Assembly: GCF_959020145.1 (NCBI RefSeq)
Contig: NZ_CAUEQY010000008.1
Coordinates: 19,724 to 83,723 of the forward strand
Source of the DNA: an uncultured Bifidobacterium sp.
Lineage (GTDB): Bacteria; Actinomycetota; Actinomycetes; Actinomycetales; Bifidobacteriaceae
Length of the DNA stretch: 64,000 nucleotides
Direction of reading: 5' to 3'
The notes under the pieces are model-generated. The model was not told the origin of the DNA. It searched no databases and worked only from the letters and a program-made list of their open reading frames with translations. This document shows positions 18,189 to 27,440 of the stretch, piece after piece; the first letter of the stretch is position 1, and every line of letters starts with the position of its first letter. Position numbers and translations under genes: made by a program.

Positions 18189-18233
18189 AAAAGAAAAAAG
18201 AGAGGTTCCAACCATCCGTGGTTGAAACCTCTC
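18189..18233 (-). terminator. hup terminator
   Basis: GAGAGGTT (18200-18207) pairs with AACCTCTC (18226-18233) and the stem continues inward with one mismatch. On the minus strand it is followed by a T-rich run. Confidence 0.85.
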
Positions 18234-18254
18234 ATATAGGTCTGCGTAGTCGAC

Positions 18255-18536
18255 TTACTTGGTGACGGCCTTCTTCAGCAGGGAGCCGGCAGAGATGCGA
18301 ACGCCGTAGGTTGCCGGAATCTCGATGGTTTCGCCAGTGCGCGGGTTGCGGCCGGTGCGGGCTGCGCGCTTGACGCGCTCGGCGGAGAACAGGCCGGTCA
18401 GCTTCAGGCCTTCGCCGGACTGCATTGCCTCGACGAACACGTCCTGGAAAGCGTTCACCGCAGCCTCAGCCTGAGCCTTGGTCAGGTTGGACTTCTGGGC
18501 GATCTTCGAGACGAGATCAGACTTGTTGTATGCCAT
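18255..18536 (-). CDS. hup: DNA-binding protein HU
   Basis: The 93-residue protein is a histone-like nucleoid protein: MAYNKSDLVSKIA opening, helical dimer core and the beta-arm GRNPRTGETIEIPA that inserts into the DNA minor groove. Size is that of the short HU form without the lysine-rich mycobacterial tail. The ribosome site is AAGGATG. A palindrome overlaps the likely transcription start. It is a single-gene unit with its own terminator. Confidence 0.96.
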   Translation of the reverse strand: MAYNKSDLVSKIAQKSNLTKAQAEAAVNAFQDVFVEAMQSGEGLKLTGLFSAERVKRAARTGRNPRTGETIEIPATYGVRISAGSLLKKAVTK

Positions 18537-18571
18537 AAAGCATCCTTCTTGAGTCAGGGGATATTCCGCTT

Positions 18572-18589
18572 ATGAACATCCACGTTCAT
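18572..18589. promoter_or_regulatory. Palindrome at the hup promoter
   Basis: ATGAAC and GTTCAT flank 6 bases. On the minus strand TATCAT (18599-18594) lies 4 bases upstream, so the palindrome covers the expected transcription start. Confidence 0.4.
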
Positions 18590-18690
18590 TGCAATGATAG
18601 CGCACGCATGTGCCAAAAATGCCATTTTCCAAGGGTTTTGGCCCTTTTGATTCAGTATAGGGGGAGAAAAACCCTAACGGGGGGGTTGGG

Positions 18691-21126
18691 TTAGATCAAA
18701 TTATGCCTGTCCAGCCATTTCATAGCCACGGCTCCCATTGGAATTCTCAGCCAATAGAAGGCGATTCGGTAGACGAGAGTAGCGGAGACGGCGATGGTGG
18801 AGGGGATGCCCACGGCGGTGAAGGCCACGGACAACGCGGCTTCGACCGCGCCAAGGCCGCCTGGTGTCGGCACTGCGGAACCGAGCGTATTCGCCAGCAG
18901 GAAGATGAATGTGGTCTCCACCGGATTGGTGTGGCATCCGAAAGCCATCAATGCAATCCAGAATCCCAATCCGGTCGAGATGTTGAGCACCAATGCGCCG
19001 AGGATGCCGAAGGCCAGCTCCTTCGGGTGGGACAACACGTTGACGAGACTGCGTGCGTAGGACTTGACGATGGGCAGGTACTTCTCCGTGACGATGTGCC
19101 GCACCGGGGGAATGGCCATGGCCGCGGAAATCACCAATGCGACGATGGTGATCACCAAAATCAGCGTGTTGGTGGGAATCATGCCGGACAGTGTGTTGCG
19201 TCCGGTGAAGATGCCGATCAGCAGCAGCAGAATGATGGTGGTGCCGCCCTGCACCGCCCATACGGCGCTCATGATGGCGGTGGCCGCGGTATTGCGGTAG
19301 CCGCTCTTGCGCAGGAACTGCAGGTTGACAAAGGCCGGGCCGACGCCGGCGGGCATGGAGACCGCGGTGAAGCCCGAAGCCATTTGGGAACAGTACAAGC
19401 CGATCGGATTGCGTTTATCGGCATCCATGAAACAGCCAAGGGTCATGGCCGATCCGAACCAAGCCAGCAGTCCGAACAGCACGCATACCAGAGCCATGGC
19501 GATGTTGGCCTCTTTGACCGCCTTGATCATTTCGGCCGGTTGAATCTGGGTGAACACCACATACACGGCGACGACCAGCAGCGCGATCGCGATGAAGGAA
19601 CGGAAACTGAACCGCGACAGCGTAACCGTTTCCATGGAATCCGCGACCTCTTGCGGAGCCAAAGCCGCGATACGGGAACGCAGCGTGTTGAGCATGTGCT
19701 TGTCGCAGGCGGGCAGGGCGCGTATCGCCGCCGGAACCGCCGCCTTCTGGATGAATGGCGCCAGGTCGATCAGTTGCTCGTCGCCCCACGTCCTGCGGGC
19801 GCATGCGATCGCACGGTCGATGCCGTTCAGCGCGCCGAGCAGAACCAGCAGCTGTACTTTGTCCAGCGCATAGTTTGGCGGCGCGCTGCCATAGTCGCCA
19901 TTCTGCCATCCTGCGATCACCGGCTGTCCGTTTTCCATGCGCGACAACGTTTCGGGAGTGATTCGACGATGGGTGAAGCCGTGCCGGTGCGCTTCGGACA
20001 GATAGGTCATGAACAATTCCATGTCATGGTCGGACATGGTGTTCGGATTGCATTCCAAGGGCATGTGGTCGCGGTGAAACACCAGAATGGACGATTCGCT
20101 GCTGTCTGCGACTCCGTAGACTCCCGGCACCGTCAATCCGGCGTTCTGCAGGCCGAGAATCATCGCGTAATGGTGGTGGATGGCGTCGAAGGAGGAACGG
20201 TCACGGCGCATGGAGACCCCGGTCAGCCTGACCCATTGCCATAGCTGGTTGAGATAGCCTGCCATATGCACTTGGTTATCGAGAACGGATACCGTGTATT
20301 GGTGGCCGTCGACGTCGATGGCGTCGTAGATGCGTGAGTTCTCGGTCAGATCATCGTCCAATGTGGTCTTCAGCATGCCGGAATCGGTGTAGGTCGCGAG
20401 CCTGCGGGAGAGCGACGCCACGTCGATGCCGATGGAACGGAGCGCCTGCGCCACCTGGTTGCCCCAAGCTCCGTTGGTCTGTGTGCCGAGCATGAAACGG
20501 ATCAGCATGCCCAAGGCACGTCCCGCGGCAAAGGAGACCAGCACGCCGGAAAGCGAATTCCATGACAGCACCACGAACAGCACGGCGACCGTGTAGAGGA
20601 TGTTCCAGCCCCATTTGGTGCCGGAACGGGTGCGACGCGGTCCGGCGACGGTAAGGAATGAGGCCATCGCCGCATAAAAATCGGGAAGCAGTCCGGTTCC
20701 CACGGAAGTGCCGTTGGACATCATGGACATGATGAGGGTGTCATTGCCCGAGCCGCTGATAAGAGCGGATATGCCCCATATCGCAGCGAAACCGAGAATA
20801 AGGGCGATGGCGGAAACCACACTTTGCAGCCATTCCTTGGCGATGAGCAGCTGGATAAGCACGCTGACGGTAATGAAAACTATGGCGATCTGCTGCAACA
20901 GCGATGTCGGCACATCCATGAGCCAACTGACCACGTGGCCCGCGGAACGCACGTCGGACTCCACTCCGGAGGTGGTGCCATGCAAGTAGATGGAGAACAG
21001 GATGACGGCCGCGCCGACAAGCACGGCGAACAGCGCATGGAGCAGATCCGCGAAATCGCGGTTCCGTTTCGGCGGAACATCCTCAATGCGCGTTTCGTGT
21101 TTGCTGGTTGGGAAGTCGTGAGACAC
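18691..21126 (-). CDS. Large membrane protein: kinase-like middle and LPG-synthase/flippase-type C-terminal domain
   Basis: The 811-residue protein begins with several membrane segments (about residues 28-200). A soluble domain follows (about 250-480), then a second set of about eight membrane segments (510-800) of the lysylphosphatidylglycerol-synthase TM / UPF0104 family (AVSMPAGVGPAF, SAVPTPGGLGAVEA). The soluble domain resembles a protein or small-molecule kinase: HGFTHRRITPETLS near residue 386 sits where HRDLKPEN is expected. The catalytic Asp is missing, as is the DFG. It is probably a lipid or polyprenol-linked transport protein with a pseudokinase (inference). Start codon is GTG. Confidence 0.7.
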   Translation of the reverse strand: MSHDFPTSKHETRIEDVPPKRNRDFADLLHALFAVLVGAAVILFSIYLHGTTSGVESDVRSAGHVVSWLMDVPTSLLQQIAIVFITVSVLIQLLIAKEWLQSVVSAIALILGFAAIWGISALISGSGNDTLIMSMMSNGTSVGTGLLPDFYAAMASFLTVAGPRRTRSGTKWGWNILYTVAVLFVVLSWNSLSGVLVSFAAGRALGMLIRFMLGTQTNGAWGNQVAQALRSIGIDVASLSRRLATYTDSGMLKTTLDDDLTENSRIYDAIDVDGHQYTVSVLDNQVHMAGYLNQLWQWVRLTGVSMRRDRSSFDAIHHHYAMILGLQNAGLTVPGVYGVADSSESSILVFHRDHMPLECNPNTMSDHDMELFMTYLSEAHRHGFTHRRITPETLSRMENGQPVIAGWQNGDYGSAPPNYALDKVQLLVLLGALNGIDRAIACARRTWGDEQLIDLAPFIQKAAVPAAIRALPACDKHMLNTLRSRIAALAPQEVADSMETVTLSRFSFRSFIAIALLVVAVYVVFTQIQPAEMIKAVKEANIAMALVCVLFGLLAWFGSAMTLGCFMDADKRNPIGLYCSQMASGFTAVSMPAGVGPAFVNLQFLRKSGYRNTAATAIMSAVWAVQGGTTIILLLLIGIFTGRNTLSGMIPTNTLILVITIVALVISAAMAIPPVRHIVTEKYLPIVKSYARSLVNVLSHPKELAFGILGALVLNISTGLGFWIALMAFGCHTNPVETTFIFLLANTLGSAVPTPGGLGAVEAALSVAFTAVGIPSTIAVSATLVYRIAFYWLRIPMGAVAMKWLDRHNLI

Positions 21127-21191
21127 TATTGACCTGCTTTATAGGTACGTGGGTGAATACGTCCGGGTGACATGCACCTATTATCGTCTCC

Positions 21192-21247
21192 GATGATACG
21201 CCTTGGGGCGGCTGTGTGAAAACACAGCCGCCCCAAGGCGTATCATC
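21192..21247 (-). terminator. Perfect 26-bp hairpin with GAAA loop after purB
   Basis: Arms 21192-21217 and 21222-21247 are perfect reverse complements and are joined by GAAA on the plus strand. No T-run follows on the minus strand. It lies between purB and the membrane-protein gene, both on the minus strand. Confidence 0.75.
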
Positions 21248-21273
21248 CGCAAGATGAGTGTGGCGATGCGTTA

Positions 21274-22716
21274 TCAGCGGTCGAAGTCAACCAGCTTGCT
21301 GGCAACTCCGGTGTATGTCGCCGGAGTCAACGCCTTGAGACGCGCCGCAGTGGCTTCGTCGAAGGCCTGCTGGTCGATGAACCGTTCGACGTCATCCTTG
21401 GAGATCTCGTGACCGCGCATGAGCTCCTTGACCTTCTCGTACGGCTTATCCATACCCGGCAGTCCTGCAAGCTCGCAGGCGCGCATGGCGGTCTGGATCG
21501 GCTCGCCGAGCACCTCCCAATTGGAATCGAGCTCGGCCTGGATGGCAACATCGTTCGGATGGATGGAGTTCAGACCACCCATCAGATTGTTCAACGCCAG
21601 CAGCGAATAGCCCAGCGCGGAGCCGATGTTGCGCTGCGTGGTGGAGTCGGTCAGATCGCGCTGCCAACGCGATTCGACCAGCGTCGCCGACAAAGTGTCC
21701 AATAGTGAGCAGGAGATCTCCAGATTGGCTTCGGCGTTCTCGAAACGAATCGGATTGACCTTGTGCGGCATGGTGGAGGAACCGGTCGCGCCCTTGACCG
21801 GTACCTGCGCGAACACGCCACGGGAGATGTACATCCACACGTCCACACACAGGTTGTGCAGGATACGGTTGGTGTGGCTGATGGTACCGTACAGTTCAGC
21901 CTGCCAATCATGCGATTCGATCTGCGTGGTCAACGGATTCCACGTCAGACCCATACGGTTGGTGACGAACTCGCGGGAGACGGCCACCCAGTCAACATCA
22001 GGGCAGGCGGCCAGATGCGCACCGAACGTGCCGGTCGCGCCATTGATCTTACCGAGATATTCCTGGGCCTTGACCTTGTTGAGCTGACGGTTCAGACGAT
22101 ACACATAAACAGCCAGTTCCTTGCCCAGCGTGGTCGGCGTGGCAGGCTGTCCATGGGTCAGCGACAGCATGGCCTTGTCGCGGTAGGCGTCGGCCTTCTG
22201 TGCCAGATGGTCGACAATGGCCTGGGCTGCGGGCAGCCACACCTGCTCCACACCGTTCTTCACGCAACGGGCGATGGACAGGTTGTTGATATCCTCGGAC
22301 GTGCAGGCAAAATGCACGAGAGTCTTCAATCCGGTCAGCTGGGTGTCATGACCCAACACATCGGCGGCCTTCTCCAGCTGGTCGTCGATGTAATACTCCA
22401 CGGCCTTCACATCATGGTGGGTCTTAGCCTCATAAGCGGCATGCTGGGCAATGCCTTCGGCTCCGAAATTCTCCGGAATGGAACGCAGATACGCCTGCTC
22501 ATCATCGGTGAGCGGCTTGACACCCGGAACGATGGTCTGATTGCCGTTGCCCTCGAAACCGTTGGCAAGCAGAATCATCCACTCGACTTCGACGCGCATG
22601 CGCTCGCGGTTCAACGCCGGTTCGCTCATGTATTCGACAAGGGGAGCGGTCTGCTTGTGGTAGCGGCCGTCAAGAGGGGTCAGTGCGATTGCGGGGGAGA
22701 TGTCAGTAAGCTTCAT
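21274..22716 (-). CDS. purB: Adenylosuccinate lyase
   Basis: PurB splits fumarate from SAICAR and from adenylosuccinate in purine synthesis. The 480-residue protein has the fumarase/aspartase signature GSSTMPHKVNP (about residue 290) with the mobile catalytic Ser, TSEDINN and THGQPATPTT with a catalytic His. The length matches the E. coli-type enzyme. I chose ATG 22716 (MKLTDISP). A TATGCT box ends 7 bases upstream and there is no Shine-Dalgarno. ATG 22728 would add four residues. Confidence 0.95.
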   Translation of the reverse strand: MKLTDISPAIALTPLDGRYHKQTAPLVEYMSEPALNRERMRVEVEWMILLANGFEGNGNQTIVPGVKPLTDDEQAYLRSIPENFGAEGIAQHAAYEAKTHHDVKAVEYYIDDQLEKAADVLGHDTQLTGLKTLVHFACTSEDINNLSIARCVKNGVEQVWLPAAQAIVDHLAQKADAYRDKAMLSLTHGQPATPTTLGKELAVYVYRLNRQLNKVKAQEYLGKINGATGTFGAHLAACPDVDWVAVSREFVTNRMGLTWNPLTTQIESHDWQAELYGTISHTNRILHNLCVDVWMYISRGVFAQVPVKGATGSSTMPHKVNPIRFENAEANLEISCSLLDTLSATLVESRWQRDLTDSTTQRNIGSALGYSLLALNNLMGGLNSIHPNDVAIQAELDSNWEVLGEPIQTAMRACELAGLPGMDKPYEKVKELMRGHEISKDDVERFIDQQAFDEATAARLKALTPATYTGVASKLVDFDR

Positions 22717-22723
22717 AGACAAC

Positions 22724-22729
22724 AGCATA
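22724..22729 (-). promoter_or_regulatory. -10 box for leaderless purB
   Basis: TATGCT on the minus strand, 7 bases before ATG 22716, with no ribosome site between. Confidence 0.45.
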
Positions 22730-22755
22730 CGTTCAGCCGTGAACCATTGGTCCCG

Positions 22756-24315
22756 TCATTTGCTGATGCGTCCCTCATAATACTGGACCTCCTCCAGCTC
22801 GCCTTCCACGACCTCTTGGAAATGACGGTCATGGTCCAGCACGGATTTGTTTCCGGTGTCGTAGGCGTACCGGTATCCCGCTTCATGGTATTTCGGGTAG
22901 TGCGTGGAGTTCTTCTCCCCAGACGAATCACTGACTTCGGCTCCTGGAAAAGCCCTCTTCGGCGCATCCTCCTCATGGACGGAGCATCGTATGGTGAGCC
23001 AGTTCTCCGTATGGGGGTTAGCCTCCCCGTCAAGTGCCGCGATGCCTTCATCATCCATCTCGATGGCGGTGACCCGTGTTTTCTCGGGAATCTCGAAATT
23101 CGCTATCGGGGAGCCAAGCGTGGCGATATGTTGGATGTCGTATTTATCTTGGAAATCCGTCGCCGCCGCTGCCGCGATGATGCCGCCCTGCGAATGGCCG
23201 ACGATTTCCACGGGATCATCCGGCTGGATGCCGGCCTGTTTCATGGTCTCATCCAGGAAACGGAGGCTTTCCGCGGTTCCGCGCTGCCGCTCATCGGCAC
23301 TCATCAGCTCGAAATTGGTGTACCAGTCCATAGGCGAATCGTGATTGCCGTCGGTCCCGGGAATGATGATCCTCCAAGCATATGTGCCATCGGCTTTGCG
23401 GTACTTGCAGCATGCGATGGTTCCGTATTCCAGACCGCTTTCACGTTCGCCGTTGAGAGGTCCTTCGGACAGCCGCCGTTGGTCGGCGATGGCGTCCTTC
23501 GTGCTTGTACCGCCTCTGACCACTTTGGTTTTCGGATACACACGGGTTACGGAGAGATTGTCTCCATGGTCTTTGTCGAAGTACGGTATGAGCAGTCTGT
23601 CGATTTTCTTAAGACCGCGATTGACCGAGCCTTTGCCGGAAAGCCCCTCTGCTATAGCCGCTCCCGGTTTGGTGACCATGAATAAGGTTTTCGTGATGTA
23701 TTCCAGGATGGACGTGTCTTTTGAAGGCCGTTCCTGTATGTTCAATCGGCTCGCATGCTCTCCGAGGACGCTCACGAAGCTTTCCTGCATCCATGCGGTG
23801 GATTCCACAAGATAGAATTTGTTGAATTTCCCCTCTTTGGCGTAACTGCGTCTTACCCCCATCAGTGCGCTGGCGGTCAAGGCGAGAATCGCGGATTCCC
23901 GTGATGACATGAAAAGCCCTCGCAACATGATATTCAGCCCTTTCCTGCTGGCTTCCTCAGCTTGGGCGTATAAGGATTGGGCTTGTGCGATCAATGAGGA
24001 TAGCTCATTAAGCTGGGATGCCATGGATTGCAGGGCCTCGGCATGCGCTTCGCAACGTCCGAGCAGCTGCCGGTACGGCAATTCGATATGGTCCTGCGCC
24101 GTACACCGTGGACTTGCCCCGGTCAAAGCGGACAGGAGCGGTGTGGCGCGAGGGTGGATTTTGAGTTCATAGCCTGCGGCAATGAAGGATCTACGGGAAG
24201 TGCCAAGACGATTCGCTTGGTCTCTGAGGATTCTTGAAGCATTGAAGTATTCCCGGTATTCGGCGGTGGTGAATCTCTTTCCGCCAACGATGCGGGCCGT
24301 CACTCGTTGGTTCAT
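22756..24315 (-). CDS. Lipase-like alpha/beta hydrolase with helical N-terminal domain
   Basis: The 519-residue protein has a helical, coiled-coil-prone N-terminal half (residues 1-250) and a C-terminal alpha/beta hydrolase. The nucleophile elbow is GHSQGG with Ser375. The following TLGSP strand is typical of lipases, and a His-rich segment near residues 485-500 may supply the catalytic His. No signal peptide is visible. Its ATG overlaps by 4 bases the stop of a small WXG-motif gene. Such pairs are typical of type VII secretion cargo and partner (inference). Confidence 0.65.
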   Translation of the reverse strand: MNQRVTARIVGGKRFTTAEYREYFNASRILRDQANRLGTSRRSFIAAGYELKIHPRATPLLSALTGASPRCTAQDHIELPYRQLLGRCEAHAEALQSMASQLNELSSLIAQAQSLYAQAEEASRKGLNIMLRGLFMSSRESAILALTASALMGVRRSYAKEGKFNKFYLVESTAWMQESFVSVLGEHASRLNIQERPSKDTSILEYITKTLFMVTKPGAAIAEGLSGKGSVNRGLKKIDRLLIPYFDKDHGDNLSVTRVYPKTKVVRGGTSTKDAIADQRRLSEGPLNGERESGLEYGTIACCKYRKADGTYAWRIIIPGTDGNHDSPMDWYTNFELMSADERQRGTAESLRFLDETMKQAGIQPDDPVEIVGHSQGGIIAAAAATDFQDKYDIQHIATLGSPIANFEIPEKTRVTAIEMDDEGIAALDGEANPHTENWLTIRCSVHEEDAPKRAFPGAEVSDSSGEKNSTHYPKYHEAGYRYAYDTGNKSVLDHDRHFQEVVEGELEEVQYYEGRISK

Positions 24316-24641
24316 GCCGCACCTGCCGACCAGAGAAGACGTGACGTGGCGATCATATCATCACGTAGCAGAGCGGATTGCCGTGCGATGCGATCGAGAC
24401 GGGTGCGGTATTCCTCGGCCGCGGTGCCGGTCCAGTCGGCCAGTCTGTTGGAGGCTATTGCCGCATCAAGTCCATCGAGAAGCCGTGACGCGGTAACAAG
24501 TTTCGCATTGATCAATGTTTGGGTGGTCCGCACGCCAATTCGGCAACGACAGGACATTCCCGACAGGGATGCCAACGAATTGAAGGCTGCGACGCCTGGG
24601 GCGGCACCAAGAAAAGCATTTGAAACGTTCATGGCAGCCAT
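24312..24641 (-). CDS. WXG-motif small helical protein
   Basis: The 109-residue product is helical with a central DWTGTAAEEYRTRL: a W-x-G turn followed by a helix, as in WXG100-type type VII partners. It lacks the Y-x-x-x-D/E export signal at its C-terminus. The start is uncertain: ATG 24641 and ATG 24632 both lack a ribosome site and the frame is open up to 24749. Its TGA overlaps the start of the lipase-like gene, which implies joint production. Sequence alone does not prove secretion. Confidence 0.5.
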   Translation of the reverse strand: MAAMNVSNAFLGAAPGVAAFNSLASLSGMSCRCRIGVRTTQTLINAKLVTASRLLDGLDAAIASNRLADWTGTAAEEYRTRLDRIARQSALLRDDMIATSRLLWSAGAA

Positions 24642-24787
24642 TTGACCACATTCGGCGTTGACGCCAATCGGAAAACAGAGCTTGTGGTCAAAGAACGAGT
24701 CTATGAAAAACCGTCGGCGTGTCGTTATTGGAAAAACAACGAAAACCACGTCGACGGCATGTGGATAACTATATTCGAAAAAGCCCC

Positions 24788-25360
24788 CTACCAGGGTTTG
24801 GTCTGCGAGGATGACGTGCTTGGGTTCTTTTTCGCAGCCGAACCTGAATCGTCATTGGGATCCGATTGCGTGGATTGGGCGTTCTGAGCCAATAGCTCCT
24901 CTATTTTCCGACGTTGTTCGTCGGATAGGTTTTCGTCGTTCTTGTGACTTGATTTACCCGATTCCTGAGCGTCGGCGGTGTTTGAATCCGTGGAAGCGGA
25001 CTGATCGCTCTGCTCGGCTTTGATCTTCTTGGACGCGTGATCCGTAAGCTGGCTGGAAACATGACTGTTATGCTCGATTGATTCGCGCACTTGGGGCAGC
25101 AGCAGCGGCTTCATGGCTGATGCCTCGTTGAATTGGGCGTCCGTCTGCTGTTGCCTGGTGTGCAGCTTGTCCCAATCGGCATCGTCTTTTCTGCTGGTCG
25201 AGATGTTCTCCTGCAGGCTTTGCGTGGCCTGGTTGTAGCTATTGACGGCTGCGAGATTCACTATGGCCCATAGGGCGGCCATGACCAGCAACGCCGCCAT
25301 GACGGCCAAAACGATGCGAACCGTCAGCGAGGCACGCGGTTTCATGGTTGTTCTGGTCAT
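24788..25360 (-). CDS. Small membrane-anchored protein, last gene of the VWA operon
   Basis: The 190-residue protein has a short basic N-terminus (MTRTTMKPRASLTVR), one membrane helix (about 15-38) and then an extracytoplasmic helical region ending in a Ser/Asp/Lys-rich low-complexity tail. I recognise no domain. ATG 25360 has GAGGAG 6 bases upstream and overlaps the stop of the VWA gene (ATGA), so it belongs to the same operon. Confidence 0.7.
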   Translation of the reverse strand: MTRTTMKPRASLTVRIVLAVMAALLVMAALWAIVNLAAVNSYNQATQSLQENISTSRKDDADWDKLHTRQQQTDAQFNEASAMKPLLLPQVRESIEHNSHVSSQLTDHASKKIKAEQSDQSASTDSNTADAQESGKSSHKNDENLSDEQRRKIEELLAQNAQSTQSDPNDDSGSAAKKNPSTSSSQTKPW

Positions 25361-26376
25361 AGCAAACTCCTCGACTGAATTATCCAAGCCCCCAATTCGC
25401 ATGCGAGCAGCAGCAGCGTGACGATGGCCAGTGGCCATACGACGGGCATCGTCCTGGTGCGCTTCTTGGTGGTTTGGGTGACTCGCCACTTATCGGACGC
25501 TTCCTTGGACACGCCGTCACGCATGGTGTTGGAGGCGTTCAACACCAGCGCGGTACCGCTCAACTCGTCGGCGATGGACGCCATCTCATCCTTGTTCATG
25601 CGTGACACTCCGGGTTTGCCGGTATCAGGGTCGGTGACCCACTGGTCCGCATTTCCATCGACGCCGTCGGCGATTACGGGAATGTTGCCTCCCTGCTCGC
25701 TGCCGATGGCTACGGTGAAGGCATCGGATAGGTATCGTCGCAATGATGAGAACGTGCGCCGTGCCTTTGACGAGGTCTGTTCTCCATCGGAAAACAGGTA
25801 CAGCACGATCGCATCATCGGGATGCTGATCATGAATGGACTTGCAGGTCAGCAGCAGCTGGTCGATAGGGGCATCCAACGTCGAACCGGCCGAAACGGAA
25901 GTCGCCTCGGGCGCGAGTGTATCCGCCCAATTGTCGATCGCGTTCGAATCCGGGGTCAACGGCACGTCCAACGTGCCGGAAGCTCCGAATCGCAAAGCGG
26001 CGAAACTGGAATTGGGATATAGCGCGGTGACGTCCTTCACGGCTTGTTTTGCCACGTCGAGACGGCTTGACTGTTCGGCTGAACCATATTGCGCGTCTTT
26101 GACGGCCATGGAACCGGTCACGTCAACGGCCACCACCACGTCGGTGGCGTTCACCGCACGGCTATTGGTCGGCGCCACGATACTGGGCGTCAATGCCATG
26201 ACCGACACCGTCAGACAAAGCAATACGCGCCGAACGCATGCCCAAACGGTTTCGTCGCTGTCAGCGCGGCGACGAACATGCAATACGATCTGCGCAATGG
26301 CGCAGGCCAGCAGAACCACGGCGACGGCTCCGCCGACAGGCCAACCCAAAGCAGGGGAAAGCGTCAGATGGTTCAT
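25357..26376 (-). CDS. VWA-domain membrane protein (BatA/BatB-like)
   Basis: The 339-residue protein has N-terminal membrane helices (about 10-30 and 48-68), an extracytoplasmic von Willebrand A domain with the metal-site motif VDVTGSM near residue 82, and a C-terminal membrane helix. This is the BatA/B architecture encoded beside MoxR. Function is not settled; the family is linked to envelope stress and to metal insertion by MoxR. ATG 26376 follows GGAGGTTGAGGAG and overlaps the upstream stop. Confidence 0.8.
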   Translation of the reverse strand: MNHLTLSPALGWPVGGAVAVVLLACAIAQIVLHVRRRADSDETVWACVRRVLLCLTVSVMALTPSIVAPTNSRAVNATDVVVAVDVTGSMAVKDAQYGSAEQSSRLDVAKQAVKDVTALYPNSSFAALRFGASGTLDVPLTPDSNAIDNWADTLAPEATSVSAGSTLDAPIDQLLLTCKSIHDQHPDDAIVLYLFSDGEQTSSKARRTFSSLRRYLSDAFTVAIGSEQGGNIPVIADGVDGNADQWVTDPDTGKPGVSRMNKDEMASIADELSGTALVLNASNTMRDGVSKEASDKWRVTQTTKKRTRTMPVVWPLAIVTLLLLACELGAWIIQSRSLL

Positions 26377-27440
26377 CTCCTCAACCTCCAAGCCAATGCC
26401 AGCCAGACCATCAAAACGATGGCCAAGGCCAGTGTCCACCATCCGGGAGCATCCACCATGGCGGCCTTGTTGCTCGACTCGTTTTCATGGTTCCGCCGAG
26501 ATTCGATTTCCTTGACCAGCGAAGAGACGGATGCTCCATTCGATTGGGTGAGAAACACCCCATGATGAGCTTCGATGGCGGATTTGAATTCCTGGGTGGT
26601 CTCGTCGGCCTCGCTCTGCTTCGGTCCGGAAAACAATCCATCCACGGTGATTTGGGCCTGCTTGGTCAGGTTCAGCGCCTCGTCAAGCGTATAGGTTGGT
26701 TTTCCGGAAACGACGTTGTCCGTGGCAAGCACGATGGATGCGGCGCGTTGACGCTCGGCATTGTCGGCGCTTGCGTTCCCATAGGCGAATCCGGGAAGCA
26801 TGGCCGCGCAGCTCACCACGCCATCGCCAATCAGCGAAGTGGACTCCTTACGGTTCTGCGTGCCTTCCAGCCAGTCGGAAATCGCCTGATAATCGCTGTC
26901 CTTCATCTTGTCGATATCGTCTTGGGACTCGACGCCTGCGAGGATGCTGCTGGCTTTGTCAAGCTGTTTGGACACCAGTTCGTAGTCGTCGGTCAACGGA
27001 AAAACGGTACGTGACGTCGAATTGAAGATGCTCAGGCCGATTCTCTCGCCCTTGAAGCTGTCGACGAGTTGACGGTAGGTGTCGATGACCTCGCGGTCGT
27101 AGGGGAGCGCCGAGCCGGAAACATCCAAGCACAGCACGATGTCTCGGCTGCTGGCCTTCTCCTCGCCTTCATCCACGGTGCTGGGACGTGCCACCAGAGC
27201 CGTGGCGAGTGCCAACGCGACCACTAGAAGAATCACCGCCAAACGTGAAAGAACCCTCCACTGGCGGAATAATCTCGATGCGGATTCCGTGTTGAGGTCA
27301 TCATCCAGGCTGAAGGTGCGGGCACTCTCGATGCCATCGGTTTTGTGGCGCGCGGCCACCAGCAACGTGACGCCGGCAACGGCCAGCACCACGATGACGC
27401 CTGCCAGAAAGGCCCAAGGCCAATGCCATGACAGTTGCAT
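26373..27440 (-). CDS. VWA-domain membrane protein (second copy)
   Basis: The 355-residue protein has two N-terminal membrane helices (about 9-29 and 63-85), a VWA domain with LCLDVSGSALP (MIDAS DxSxS) near residue 103 and a C-terminal membrane helix. It is a diverged paralogue of the following gene rather than a recent copy. Its ATG directly follows the TAG of the upstream gene with no spacer, and its stop overlaps the next start. Confidence 0.8.
   Translation of the reverse strand: MQLSWHWPWAFLAGVIVVLAVAGVTLLVAARHKTDGIESARTFSLDDDLNTESASRLFRQWRVLSRLAVILLVVALALATALVARPSTVDEGEEKASSRDIVLCLDVSGSALPYDREVIDTYRQLVDSFKGERIGLSIFNSTSRTVFPLTDDYELVSKQLDKASSILAGVESQDDIDKMKDSDYQAISDWLEGTQNRKESTSLIGDGVVSCAAMLPGFAYGNASADNAERQRAASIVLATDNVVSGKPTYTLDEALNLTKQAQITVDGLFSGPKQSEADETTQEFKSAIEAHHGVFLTQSNGASVSSLVKEIESRRNHENESSNKAAMVDAPGWWTLALAIVLMVWLALAWRLRR

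Noticed and set aside
24761..24769. Perfect DnaA box TGTGGATAA in an AT-rich gap
   Set aside because: Only one such box in the gap. Another perfect match at 34082-34090 lies inside a coding region, so chance is a fair explanation; no origin genes nearby.
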